Origin: a virus
Strand: one strand, 5' to 3'
Virus record (IMG/VR): IMGVR_UViG_3300024999_000372
Location: 1 to 24,926 of that record
DNA length: 24,926 nt
This document shows, one piece after another, positions 14,310 through 23,019 of the stretch. A program made the position numbers and the translations under genes. Every line of letters begins with the position of its first letter. Position 1 is the first letter of the stretch. The notes under the pieces were generated by a model. That model was not told where the DNA came from and did not search any database. It saw only the letters and a program-made list of their open reading frames with translations.

Positions 14310-15905
14310 TTACTTAGGTATTAATGAAGTCCAATCTTCTTTTTTCTTAATAGAAAAATTAAAAATTGGAATCTCTGTTTCAGTTTTCTTTTTAGTTTTA
14401 GAAAATTTTGTAGATAATTCTTTAGAAGCATACATAAGTTTAAATTCTTTCTCCATATCTTCAATAGAAATTTCTTTATCTTGAATAGATTGAATTTCTT
14501 CAACAGATAATACTTTTGAGAAATTTTCAATTAATTCTGCTTTAAGTTGTTTTTGCTGAGATTCAAATGCTTCTAATTGTTGCTTTGTAATTTCAGATTT
14601 GAATTCCAATAGGGAAGTATTAGATTGAGTAAGAGTTTCGTTAGAATTAATAAGTGTTTCATTTTCTGATTTTAAAGCAGAATATTTATTTTTATAATCT
14701 TCTAATTCAGGTTTAATTATTTCATATTCAGACTGAAGTTTAGAATAATTACTTCTCATTGCATCTAAAGCATCTTTTTCTTCTTTGGTAAGTCTTTCTT
14801 GAAATAATTCAATTCTTTCACCTTCAAAAGATACATTGTCTCCATCTTTTTTATATTCTTGACGATAAATTTTTGTGCCTTCCCAATTTTCATATTCAAA
14901 TCTGCCATCATATACTTGGTCAATAAAATACCATTCATTATCTTCTGATTCTACAGGAGACAATAATTTATATAATGCATATCTAATTTCAGAATGAGAA
15001 AGTTCAAATGTTTTAATGAATTTTTCTGGTTCTGAAATTTCTTCTTCTATTACAGTTTCTTCAATAATTTCTTCAATATTTTCAGTATTGAATTCATTCA
15101 ATTTAATTTCTAAATCTTCAAAACTCATACCTTCAATATCAAATGGTACATTATCAACTGTAAAATTGAATTTTTCTAGTAATTCTTTGATATTTTCGTC
15201 CAAAACTTTACCTCCTTCTTCTATGGGATTATTTATATTATTATATTGTGTAAGAGTGTCTTTTAACTCTTCCATCATAATAATAAACTTTTCTTTGAAA
15301 TTGCCTTCTGAAAACATACCAGTAGTTGCTAATGCATTTTCCATACCAGTACCAAAATCTTTATTTAAAAAAGTAATTCCTTGATACCTATAATCTGTGA
15401 TATTATAAACTTTATCTTTAGCATTATAAGAATATGAATCAATCAATATTTCCATTGATAATTTAATTTCATTATCTCTTTCTATAATATCTTGTGCATA
15501 ATTTGAATACTCCTTCCAAATATATGCATCACAAAATACATAATTTTTATCATTGAATTTTTCAATAGTATGATTACAATTTTCAGGTACTAATCCTATG
15601 GGAGTTTCTTTGTAAATTAATTTATATTCTCCTTCGTTTGTCTTACTTTCTTCTATTACCATATCATGACCACCAAACTGAGGTTGATCATTTTCATCAA
15701 ATATTACATTGGCAAGAATTGGGATATTTTTAATAGAGTCTTTTGTTTTCTCCATATTTTCTACATTAAATTCGCTTCGATTTGGATTTATCTGGTCATG
15801 GCAGACTCTAAGCCTCATTTTGATGAATTTATCAGAATCAAAACTATTGTCAATTTCATATGAAGTAGCAAGAGATAAATGTTGTAATTCTTTTGCTGTA
15901 TTCAA
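14310..15905 (-). CDS. Prohead protease-scaffold fusion protein
   Basis: The protein is 531 aa. It starts at TTG 15905, because a TGA lies three codons upstream and AAAGGTGG is 9 bases away. Residues about 28-195 look like a phage maturation protease: GGHD with H80, EIKLSMEI with S150 as likely nucleophile, and GITFLNKDFGTGMENALAT as the end of the domain. Residues 200-310 are acidic. A compact segment at about 310-385 (FELSHSEIRYALYKLL, YRQEYKK) is followed by a long coiled coil (about 395-460; LKSENETLINSNETLTQSNT) and a basic C-terminus, typical of scaffold. Fused protease-scaffold proteins remove the scaffold after prohead assembly. It precedes the decoration and capsid genes. Confidence 0.65.
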   Translation of the reverse strand: MNTAKELQHLSLATSYEIDNSFDSDKFIKMRLRVCHDQINPNRSEFNVENMEKTKDSIKNIPILANVIFDENDQPQFGGHDMVIEESKTNEGEYKLIYKETPIGLVPENCNHTIEKFNDKNYVFCDAYIWKEYSNYAQDIIERDNEIKLSMEILIDSYSYNAKDKVYNITDYRYQGITFLNKDFGTGMENALATTGMFSEGNFKEKFIIMMEELKDTLTQYNNINNPIEEGGKVLDENIKELLEKFNFTVDNVPFDIEGMSFEDLEIKLNEFNTENIEEIIEETVIEEEISEPEKFIKTFELSHSEIRYALYKLLSPVESEDNEWYFIDQVYDGRFEYENWEGTKIYRQEYKKDGDNVSFEGERIELFQERLTKEEKDALDAMRSNYSKLQSEYEIIKPELEDYKNKYSALKSENETLINSNETLTQSNTSLLEFKSEITKQQLEAFESQQKQLKAELIENFSKVLSVEEIQSIQDKEISIEDMEKEFKLMYASKELSTKFSKTKKKTETEIPIFNFSIKKKEDWTSLIPK

Positions 15906-15922
15906 TATTTTTCACCACCTTT

Positions 15923-16099
15923 CTAAAAAATCATTTTATTACTAAAAATAAATTGTTTTTTATCTATTTGTTTAAAATTAAACAATAGAGTAGGAGAGTT
16001 TTCAAAAATAAAAAAACCATTAGTTTCAGCTAATAGTTTAAAACCATTTTGAAACAATTTATTTTTTAGTTCTTCTGAAAAACAATGAATAAATTTCAA
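15923..16099 (-). CDS. Small conserved phage head-region protein (58 aa)
   Basis: The TTG at 16099-16097 overlaps the stop codon of the preceding endonuclease, with AAAGGAGG 9 bases upstream, inside the endonuclease coding sequence. The product reads MKFIHCFSEELKNKLFQNGF, continues through IFENSPTLLFNF and ends FSNKMIF. It resembles a small protein family I recall near portal/protease genes in Firmicutes phages (EELK-x-x-L start, F-E-N-x-P middle, aromatic C-terminus). The function is unknown. It fills the gap before the protease-scaffold gene, and its stop lies just upstream of the TTG start at 15905. Confidence 0.7.
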   Translation of the reverse strand: MKFIHCFSEELKNKLFQNGFKLLAETNGFFIFENSPTLLFNFKQIDKKQFIFSNKMIF

Positions 16100-17178
16100 A
16101 TAGCAAATGCCTCCTTTAAATCAATATTAAAATTAGACATAAAAAAAGATATTAGTTTATTTCTAATACCTTCAAAATTATTCTTTAAATCTGTAGGATA
16201 GAGGTCTATAAAGTAATAACCATCTAAACTGTTAAAATAATTAATTTTATCAATAGTCTTTTCCTTATATTTTTGAAACATTAAATATTTTGATTCATTT
16301 TTATACATACCAAAATATTCTAGAATAATAATAATGTCGTTATAATATATAAAAAAATCTGGTTTATATCTTCCACTTTTATTATTAAATAATATCTTAT
16401 CATTTTTTATTATATTATAATAATTTTTTAAAAATTTATATAATAATATTTCTTCTTTACTATCAAATCTAATATTATCAATATAATTAATATTCTCAAT
16501 TTTTATATTTTTATAAATCAAATATTCTTTTATAATTCCAATTCCACGATAATATATCATGCTTTTATGAAAATATTTATAAATAGTTTTTAAATCAAAT
16601 AATAAAATTTCAGATGGATCATTAATTACTTTATCATTAATTGCTGAATTAATACCATTACTTATCATATCAAAACAATTATAATCTTTATTCCAAAATC
16701 CTTCTCTTACCTGCAAAGTATTAAAATTATATTCCTTAAGTTTCATCTCAGGAAAGCATCTAGAAATAAAATCAAAACAAGAATGCCATTTTTTCTTTAT
16801 TCTACTATATAATTTTGCATCTTTAAGTAATTTTGAAAAGAAAATATTATATATAAATTCCTTTGTTATTTTAATATTATTTATTCTTAAATAATACTTA
16901 AAGAGTAATATATCGTATTCTAAAATATAATCTGTTTTGAATTTTTTAATTTCATTATTTAATAATCTTTTATAATCTATAAATACTTGATTTAAATTAT
17001 GATATTCCGTCCTATTAATTTTCTTGCATTTTAAATTAAGATTATTTAATTTTACCCATATCTGTTGTCTAGTTCTTTTTAAAATATATGATAATTCAAA
17101 TACATCATTATATTTATATTTTTCTTTTAAAATTTGTATCTCTTCATCAGTCCAAATAATTTTGTCCAATATTATCAT
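16096..17178 (-). CDS. Free-standing homing endonuclease, SANT-like DNA-binding plus PD-(D/E)XK nuclease
   Basis: The protein is 360 aa from the first ATG (17178), but GGAGG abuts that codon. TTG at 17169, 9 bases from GGAGG, is a better start (357 aa). Residues about 9-48 (WTDEEIQILKEKYKYND; then TRQQIWVKLNNLNL) look like a SANT/Myb-type helix-turn-helix. The middle is Lys/Ile/Asn-rich and helical. Residues about 238-310 carry a PD-(D/E)XK-type core: SKEE (E242/E243), YKPDFFI with D274, ILEYFG with E287, then a Lys-rich helix. It is unrelated in sequence to the two Vsr-like endonucleases here. It sits between two conserved small genes, so it is most likely a mobile insertion that cuts allelic phage genomes. 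Confidence 0.7.
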   Translation of the reverse strand: MIILDKIIWTDEEIQILKEKYKYNDVFELSYILKRTRQQIWVKLNNLNLKCKKINRTEYHNLNQVFIDYKRLLNNEIKKFKTDYILEYDILLFKYYLRINNIKITKEFIYNIFFSKLLKDAKLYSRIKKKWHSCFDFISRCFPEMKLKEYNFNTLQVREGFWNKDYNCFDMISNGINSAINDKVINDPSEILLFDLKTIYKYFHKSMIYYRGIGIIKEYLIYKNIKIENINYIDNIRFDSKEEILLYKFLKNYYNIIKNDKILFNNKSGRYKPDFFIYYNDIIIILEYFGMYKNESKYLMFQKYKEKTIDKINYFNSLDGYYFIDLYPTDLKNNFEGIRNKLISFFMSNFNIDLKEAFAI

Positions 17179-17207
17179 CCTCCAATTTAAATTATTTTAA
17201 ATTAAAA

Positions 17208-17233
17208 AAGAACTGGCAATTAAACCAGTCCTT
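17208..17233 (-). terminator. Terminator overlapping the end of the DUF5659-like gene
   Basis: In minus-strand reading, AAGGACTGG, a TTTAATTG loop and CCAGTTCTT form a 9-bp stem with one G-U pair, followed by TTTTTAATTT. The stem includes the last codons and stop of the gene ending at 17220. It would lower read-through into the endonuclease gene. Confidence 0.65.
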
Positions 17234-17402
17234 GTTTACGTTTTGTAAGATATTCACATAATGTTTCAGTCCTTAAAAATACCCAACAATATTTATTTGT
17301 GTTTTCATTTAATGTTCTAGCAATATATCTTTCACCTATATTTAATAATTCTTTCTTAAGTCTATTACTGTAACAATAAAAAGGTTTCAAAATTAAAAAC
17401 AC
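17220..17402 (-). CDS. Small DUF5659-like phage protein
   Basis: The protein is 60 aa from GTG 17402. AAAGGA almost touches that codon, so an internal TTG (17390) or ATT (17393) may be the real start, giving about 56-57 aa. The sequence KPFYCYSNRLKKELLNIGER, then YIARTLNENTNKYCWVF and a helical end matches the widespread small phage family I know as DUF5659-like (F-Y-x-Y-S start, W/F-V-F strand). Its function is not established. It follows the portal gene by 15 bases and carries a terminator on its own stop codon. Confidence 0.6.
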   Translation of the reverse strand: MFLILKPFYCYSNRLKKELLNIGERYIARTLNENTNKYCWVFLRTETLCEYLTKRKQGLV

Positions 17403-17417
17403 TTCCTTTAAATTATA

Positions 17418-18998
17418 TTACCTTTTATTTGTTTCTCCATCTCTCGCTTTAATGCCTCCATCAGTTAAATCTCCATCTGCAACTGACGGACGGCCTCCTT
17501 CGTCATCTTGACTACCAGAATTTTGATTCATACTAATAGGAGCAACCCATAATCCTTTTGATTTAATTAAATTTTCAAATTCTAAAGTAGCATTGTAATC
17601 ATTAGTATTGTGACCATTGATGCTAGTAAGTATATTTAATGATCCTCCAATAGAAGTTAATTTATATTCTCTGTCAAAAAATTCTTGCTGATTATACCAA
17701 GTTGTTTTCCAAATATTAAGTTTAAATGTATATTTTTTGCGTAAGTTTACATTGCTAATTCTATAATTAAACCAACTCTGTATTTTATCTAACATGCTAA
17801 AAACTATTGATTGGATATAAATTAAATTCTGTGCTATACCAACAGATGAATTTGTACTTGAACCTCCGAGTAATAAAGGATTTGCTCCTGCTTGCATATA
17901 TGCCATCGATTTAGCAAATTCAGCTAAATTAGTTTTTTCATTTTGTATGCTTCTAAATGGAATTTCACGTAGAGGATATGGTGATCCAGTTATAGTAACT
18001 TTATCAGAAACCCCAGAAGCTACAACATTTACCCATTGAGACACAATATCTGGTTCTACTAATGGAATTCCTGTTTCTTTATCGTGTGGAAATTCAATAT
18101 TAATGAGTTTTATTGAATCGTCCCTTGAACTCTCAATCTCCTCATCAATTAAATCATTTAACAAATATAACTCAGTAAATAATTGACTATATAATGGCAA
18201 GAAGAAAGTATCATTGTCTCCACCTAATTTAATACAACATACTTTATCACTAGATAGAGGTTGCCACTCTGGATACCTTAATCTATCTGAATTAGTTTTA
18301 TACTTATTATACAAAACCTTAAATTCATCAGGATATATTTCTTCCCATACGAATTCAGAAAGTTCACTATCCCTTAATAATTCTTCAAAATATTTAAAGT
18401 TAAATTCTACAGTAAATTGTCCTGATTTTATTGAACGTAATCTAACATATTTTATTGGCAAATCCCATAAATAAGGGAAATTACCATCATTCTTTTCAAA
18501 TCCACAGTAAGCACCATATCTAACTAAACTTTCTATAATTCTACGTCCTGTTTTTTTTATATCTATACTATCAATATATTTTCTAACAGTAGAAAACTCA
18601 TTATTAAAATTCTTTAGAAGTTTATTTATTATCTCTTGTGATTCTTCTTCAGATAATTCTTTTGATGTTTGATTAGCAATTTCTTCTTTTAATTTTTGCA
18701 TTGTAGAAAAATCAGGTTGAAGATAATTATCTAATGTAGCCATATTTGTAGTTAAATTAACTAATACTTTATACATTCCTTCAGGTGCATATAAATTATC
18801 TGATAAATCAAGTATCTCATTTTGATATTTTTGTGGATTGCCTAACCATAATTTTATTTTATCAATTGTTACATTTTTTAAATTTCTACGTTTATTTGTA
18901 AATAATCCACCTATTCTTGATAGAGAAAAGTTTTTTGCTGATTCCCATGATTTTTTTAATGAGAATAGGGTGGGGGAGAGGTTTTGTTGATTGTCCAT
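17418..18998 (-). CDS. Portal protein
   Basis: The protein is 526 aa, within the usual portal size. ATG 18998 has AAAGGAGG. Portal proteins form the dodecameric ring through which DNA enters the head and to which the terminase docks. Diagnostic stretches are APEGMYKVLVNLTTNMATLD near residue 70, KTGRRIIESLVRYGAYCGFE at about 150-170, DKVTITGSPYPLREIPFRSI in the second half, and the helix GSSTNSSVGIAQNLIYIQSI followed by SMLDKIQSWFNYRI. The C-terminal 40 residues are hydrophilic and disordered-looking (Gly, Asp, Asn). It lies directly after the terminase gene. Confidence 0.8.
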   Translation of the reverse strand: MDNQQNLSPTLFSLKKSWESAKNFSLSRIGGLFTNKRRNLKNVTIDKIKLWLGNPQKYQNEILDLSDNLYAPEGMYKVLVNLTTNMATLDNYLQPDFSTMQKLKEEIANQTSKELSEEESQEIINKLLKNFNNEFSTVRKYIDSIDIKKTGRRIIESLVRYGAYCGFEKNDGNFPYLWDLPIKYVRLRSIKSGQFTVEFNFKYFEELLRDSELSEFVWEEIYPDEFKVLYNKYKTNSDRLRYPEWQPLSSDKVCCIKLGGDNDTFFLPLYSQLFTELYLLNDLIDEEIESSRDDSIKLINIEFPHDKETGIPLVEPDIVSQWVNVVASGVSDKVTITGSPYPLREIPFRSIQNEKTNLAEFAKSMAYMQAGANPLLLGGSSTNSSVGIAQNLIYIQSIVFSMLDKIQSWFNYRISNVNLRKKYTFKLNIWKTTWYNQQEFFDREYKLTSIGGSLNILTSINGHNTNDYNATLEFENLIKSKGLWVAPISMNQNSGSQDDEGGRPSVADGDLTDGGIKARDGETNKR

Positions 18999-19064
18999 TT
19001 AAAACCTCCTTTCTGTTTATTTTGATTATATTTATTTTTGAATGTATAATATTATATTATTAGT

Positions 19065-20870
19065 TTATCGTCTTGCACGAGATGATTTATTTGCTATTGC
19101 AAAATATGATGAGGGGGATATGTTAGTGTTTTTCTTTTTCCCTGTAATATGTTTTCTTCTTAATTCTGATAAATACCATGCAAGCATAGCTATACAATAA
19201 GCTCTATCATCATATAATCTACCTACTCTATCATCCCTTAAATCATATCTATAATTACCATTTGTTCCATCATATCTATACATGTTAACTAACTCTTCTT
19301 TAGCTAAATCAATATTTTTTAAAGCTAATTCTTCATCAAAAGATAATTTATATGATTTTTCACTATCGGCAAAAGTTAAAAATCCTTTCATATCATAATC
19401 TTCAGTAAAACTTATTAAATCAAGATTTAACATTTCAATAAGTGCATCAAATAATATTTTTTTATATTTTTGTGGTGAAAGCAATTTAATTTTATCAACC
19501 GCATTTGGAAATTTTGAAATATAATCTGATGATTCAATTTTATCAATTAAACCTTTATGTTTAATTCCAGTATTATCTTTCCAATCTTCCATAAGATAAT
19601 CTGCAATATTAACACCACCACCACCACTCCCTGCATCAATACAGATAGTTTCTATATTTTCATAATCAGCAGATTGTTTACCATTATAATCTAAAATCAT
19701 TTGTTTTAAATGATTTACTTGTTCTGGTGTTCTCATTGGTGTTTTCTTTTTCTTAGCAATATCAACAAAACTTACACCATTGCATATTTCCATTTTATAA
19801 CCAATATTATCATCGAATATAATCTCTCCAACCATTGTAATAGCATTGTCATAAGATCTACTAGGATCATATGCTAATGCAAACTTTCTATTACTATCAT
19901 TAGCAAATATAGGTTTTCTTAATTGAGAATTTCTAATAAGTACAGATCTTTTAATAATTTGCTTATCAGAGCCTTCCGTAGTAAAAATATTTTTGTATTC
20001 CCTCATTCCCTTGTCGTAATTCTCACGCATAGCATTATCTATTGTTTGTTGACTAAGTAATGGAACTGGATATAATTTTCCATTAAAAGTTGCATTTATT
20101 ACTACGTCAGAATTTATATCTGCTACAAAATAATTAGAATCACCAATCATCATTTTTTGTGCATATTCTCTATATATTCTAAAAAAGAATGTATCTGTAC
20201 TTGATGCTGAAGATGCAAATATTGCTTGGTTTGGAAATTGTCTTGGAAATGTTGATACATCAATATCTCCACCAAGTCTAAAACTACTATTTTGAGTAAT
20301 AAATGGCAATGATGCAGTAAATAATTCATCTGGAGCAAAACCACTTTCGTCATAAAAATTGCAATTTGAGCGTTTAGAACGAATGTTATTAATTGCCCCA
20401 TTTAATGAATTTACTGCACTACCGTTATAAAGGTTATATTCAAAAGAACTTGGATTGTGCGTAAAACCATCTTTATTAGAAGCACTTTTTACAGTTTCAT
20501 TTAGAAAAACATCTGTTAAACCAGTAAAAGATGCTATTTCTTTTTTTGCTATTTTTTCAATTTTTGAAAACATTTCTTGACTTTGGCTTCCTGAACCAGC
20601 TAAAATATAAGCCTGAAAATTTGGTATAAGTAAACTTTTTGCCATTAAAAAAGGAGAGCCAAGAGTGGTTTTCCCTGATGATCGTCCCATACACCAAACA
20701 CAATTAGGAGTATACCAACTTTTTAAAAATACAAACTTTTGAAAATCAAGAAGATCTAATCCAAAAAATCTTTCCGCAAAACGCACGGGAAATTTTCTAC
20801 CCCAATTAACTATTTCAGCAAGTTTCAAATATCCGTCTATTTTTCTTTGTGACATAGTTTTTTTATTCAC
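19065..20870 (-). CDS. terL: Terminase large subunit
   Basis: The protein is 601 aa. GTG 20870 is chosen because AAGGTGG is 8 bases upstream. ATG 20855 is the alternative. This is the ATP-driven DNA packaging motor and headful/cos nuclease. Walker A is GRSSGKT (62-68), Walker B NFYDE (171-175). The RNase-H-like nuclease has D335 (ALAYDPS), D412 (ICIDAGSGGGG) and D554/D555 (YDDRAYC). The C-terminus is basic, as expected for contact with DNA or portal. The frame is intact, with no intron or insertion. It overlaps the upstream candidate small terminase by 8 bases, implying translational coupling, and the portal gene follows. Confidence 0.95.
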   Translation of the reverse strand: MNKKTMSQRKIDGYLKLAEIVNWGRKFPVRFAERFFGLDLLDFQKFVFLKSWYTPNCVWCMGRSSGKTTLGSPFLMAKSLLIPNFQAYILAGSGSQSQEMFSKIEKIAKKEIASFTGLTDVFLNETVKSASNKDGFTHNPSSFEYNLYNGSAVNSLNGAINNIRSKRSNCNFYDESGFAPDELFTASLPFITQNSSFRLGGDIDVSTFPRQFPNQAIFASSASSTDTFFFRIYREYAQKMMIGDSNYFVADINSDVVINATFNGKLYPVPLLSQQTIDNAMRENYDKGMREYKNIFTTEGSDKQIIKRSVLIRNSQLRKPIFANDSNRKFALAYDPSRSYDNAITMVGEIIFDDNIGYKMEICNGVSFVDIAKKKKTPMRTPEQVNHLKQMILDYNGKQSADYENIETICIDAGSGGGGVNIADYLMEDWKDNTGIKHKGLIDKIESSDYISKFPNAVDKIKLLSPQKYKKILFDALIEMLNLDLISFTEDYDMKGFLTFADSEKSYKLSFDEELALKNIDLAKEELVNMYRYDGTNGNYRYDLRDDRVGRLYDDRAYCIAMLAWYLSELRRKHITGKKKNTNISPSSYFAIANKSSRARR

Positions 20871-21963
20871 TAACTATGCCACCTTCTCTAATTTTTATTT
20901 TTAATAATCTATTTTCTTCTTCTAATTCTATATTTTTCTTTTGTAAATTTTGAAGTAAACTACGTTGTTCATTAATCATAAAAGTATAATCATTTTCATC
21001 AAATTGTAATTGTTTTAGAATACTATTATTACTAATATCTGCTACCTGTTTCATTCCTTCGCAAGTTTCTATATCAAAAAGATTTACTTCCACTTCCATA
21101 AAACCTTTTTCTTGAAGTTGTTTAATAATTCCAGATAAAGTACCTGCACCTTTAGATTTATTAGTTGCATGATTAACTGAGATTCCATTATCTTTAGCCA
21201 TAGCAAGAATAGCACGATATATTTTATCTTTAGTTTCAAATAAAGACTTAACTCCACCAACTTGACTTTGAACATTACTTATATCATTAGTCATTAATGT
21301 TAATGCTTGATTAAGTTTATCTATTTGATTAAAACTTTTAACTATTTCAATTACTATAGGCAATTTAAAAGAATCTTCAAGTGTTGATTCGTCAAGAAAA
21401 TCAACTAATGTATTATATAAATATTTTTTATCCATTGGATTATCATTTTCAAATGGATCATAACCAACCATACGAATTACATCTTCTTTATTACGTTGGT
21501 CTTCTTCATTTGTATCTAATTTTATTTCAGTCTCAAATATATTTGTATTCTTATCTGATTCTAATGGAGTTGATTCTGAAAATGTTCGAGATCCATATTG
21601 TGGCAATGAATTTACTTTTTGAAAATATATCTGTGCAATGTTACTATTACTATTATTTGCTTGTTGTTCTGCACTATAATATAAACTTGATTCAAAATAT
21701 ACATCAAGTAATCTACATAAAAAATATAGTGCAATTTTACAATCATCATATTTTTTAACCAAATATTCGTACAAATCTATACAACATTGACGGCATACAA
21801 CCATCCGTTGATTATTTGCTTTTAAAATTATTGAATTAGATTTATAAAAATCTTTATCTTGATTTTTTTCTTGTCCACAACAAACACATTTAAAAATAAC
21901 TTTTTCTTTTTTAGGTTGTGGCGTACTTGCCACAGTTTTTTTTACTCTAGGAATAAACGCCAC
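20863..21963 (-). CDS. Candidate terminase small subunit (zinc ribbon plus coiled coil)
   Basis: The protein is 366 aa. A zinc-ribbon-like cluster lies at C26/C28/C29 and C57/C60/C61 (FKCVCCG then VCRQCC). It is followed by a helical segment (YDDCKIALYFLCRLLDVYFE), an acidic middle, and a coiled coil at about 325-355 (QRSLLQNLQKKNIELEEENR). Similar zinc-finger proteins stand beside the large terminase in Clostridium-type phages, so a DNA-recognition subunit is the best guess. No helix-turn-helix is obvious. GTG 21963 lies only 1 base from AAGGAG. An in-frame ATT at 21954 is 10 bases away, so the true start is uncertain. Confidence 0.55.
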   Translation of the reverse strand: MAFIPRVKKTVASTPQPKKEKVIFKCVCCGQEKNQDKDFYKSNSIILKANNQRMVVCRQCCIDLYEYLVKKYDDCKIALYFLCRLLDVYFESSLYYSAEQQANNSNSNIAQIYFQKVNSLPQYGSRTFSESTPLESDKNTNIFETEIKLDTNEEDQRNKEDVIRMVGYDPFENDNPMDKKYLYNTLVDFLDESTLEDSFKLPIVIEIVKSFNQIDKLNQALTLMTNDISNVQSQVGGVKSLFETKDKIYRAILAMAKDNGISVNHATNKSKGAGTLSGIIKQLQEKGFMEVEVNLFDIETCEGMKQVADISNNSILKQLQFDENDYTFMINEQRSLLQNLQKKNIELEEENRLLKIKIREGGIVSE

Positions 21964-21974
21964 ACTCCTTATAT

Positions 21975-22865
21975 TTAACTTACTTTTAAATCTTTATCAG
22001 TAATTTTTCTTAATTTACCATATTTGTCATCATTAATTTTATTACCTATATTAATATTATAATGTGAATGACCTTTGTCATTAGATTTAAGCCATTCTAA
22101 AGCATTATTAAATTCTTCTAATATAATTTTATCAGAAGGTAAATAATCATAAGGTGATTTAATAAATATTTGTTTCCAACCATTTCTTTTTAATATTTGA
22201 TATCTAATAATTTCTTTTTTATTAAATTCTTTTTCATTAATATTGCCTAATTTAACTTGTAAATCATGTCCTCCACCTGAATATTCTAAAGCTATTTTAT
22301 TATTTATAAATGCTATATCTATTGCGTACCCCTTAGTATAATCATCAACATAATTTAATTCACCACCTAATAAATTATGTAAATATATTTGTTGTTTAGA
22401 ACATTCAATACCATTATTATCAGACATAGTTTTCATTGCTTTTTCTTTAATTGATTGAACTTTCATTGGATGATCTTCACCATATTTATCTAATAAAATT
22501 AATTTATTTTTTATTTTAATATCTTTTCTTTGAAATTGATTTTCTACTCCATATCTAATTAAATTTAATTCTTTATTTTTTATTGACTTACATTCATCAC
22601 AACAATCAAAAGAAATATCATTTTGTTTTCTTGCATTATATCCGTCATACCTAGTTGGATATTTTTTACCACAATAATCACATTGTACAATAACATCTAT
22701 ATGACTATTTAATGGAACATCTTCTATTCTTACTTCTAATAATGTGTTTTTAGGAACACGCATACCATCTTTTGTTTTTCTCTTAGGTAATGGATAACCT
22801 AAACTTTCATAATGTTTTATCTTTTTACCATTTAATTTTATTTCAACTGTTTTACTAACTAACAT
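21975..22865 (-). CDS. Vsr-like homing endonuclease with two 23-residue repeats
   Basis: Free-standing endonuclease of 296 aa. ATG 22865 has GGTGAT about 6 bases upstream. It is a paralogue of the endonuclease at 5956-7113. A zinc-knuckle-like cluster (CDYCGKK at C62/C65, then CCDEC at C88/C89/C92) is followed by only two repeats with the aromatic at Y105 and Y128 (RYGVENQFQ and KYGEDHPMK), 23 residues apart. The nuclease has QQIYLHNLLGGELN, D183 (AIDIAF), E194, H200 and D201 in LEYSGGGHD, then NGWKQI. All expected acidic/His residues are present. It lies just upstream of the packaging genes and ends 12 bases before the next start codon. Confidence 0.8.
   Translation of the reverse strand: MLVSKTVEIKLNGKKIKHYESLGYPLPKRKTKDGMRVPKNTLLEVRIEDVPLNSHIDVIVQCDYCGKKYPTRYDGYNARKQNDISFDCCDECKSIKNKELNLIRYGVENQFQRKDIKIKNKLILLDKYGEDHPMKVQSIKEKAMKTMSDNNGIECSKQQIYLHNLLGGELNYVDDYTKGYAIDIAFINNKIALEYSGGGHDLQVKLGNINEKEFNKKEIIRYQILKRNGWKQIFIKSPYDYLPSDKIILEEFNNALEWLKSNDKGHSHYNINIGNKINDDKYGKLRKITDKDLKVS
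22352..22395. repeat. 44-bp exact direct repeat, copy 2
   Basis: Identical to 6333-6376. It encodes the start of the nuclease domain of this endonuclease. The bases immediately outside differ on both sides. A second shorter shared stretch lies in the zinc-knuckle coding region (ACCACAATAATCACAT, near 22670 and 6940). Confidence 0.85.
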
Positions 22866-22939
22866 TATCTATCACCAATACCTTTCTACGCAATTTTATT
22901 TTTTGTTCTCTACACATTTCCTTTAAATTAAAAATAAAA

Positions 22940-22997
22940 AAGAAGTTAGGTTGCGTAGAGAGGGGGATAGCTACTTCCCCTAAATACCTAACTTCTT
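22940..22997 (-). terminator. Branched terminator or attenuator upstream of the first endonuclease
   Basis: A 12-bp perfect stem AAGAAGTTAGGT/ACCTAACTTCTT (22940-22951 with 22986-22997) is followed on the minus strand by TTTTTATTTTT, an excellent U-tract. Its 34-base interior can form a GGGGA/TCCCC hairpin. The interior sequence TTGCGTAGA (22951-22959) is complementary to TCTACGCAA at 22885-22893 (9 bp), and TTGCGTAGAGA pairs nearly fully with TCTCTACACA at 22907-22916. These two downstream pairings compete with the terminator stem at its base and would suit an anti-terminator. Confidence 0.65.
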
Positions 22998-23019
22998 AAA
23001 ATAAACTTATATAATATTT

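Noticed and set aside
15016-15384. Plus-strand frame of 122 codons
   Set aside because: It is antisense to the protease-scaffold gene, with a Ser/Leu/Ile-rich low-complexity product and no binding site.
19065-20870. Group I intron or intein associated with the endonucleases
   Set aside because: The terminase, portal, capsid and protease frames are uninterrupted and carry their motifs in order. The endonucleases lie in intergenic positions with their own start and stop, so they are free-standing.
21381-21758. Plus-strand frame of 125 codons
   Set aside because: It is antisense to the candidate small terminase gene. The product is Tyr/Leu/Ile-rich as expected from AT-rich antisense, and lacks a start signal.
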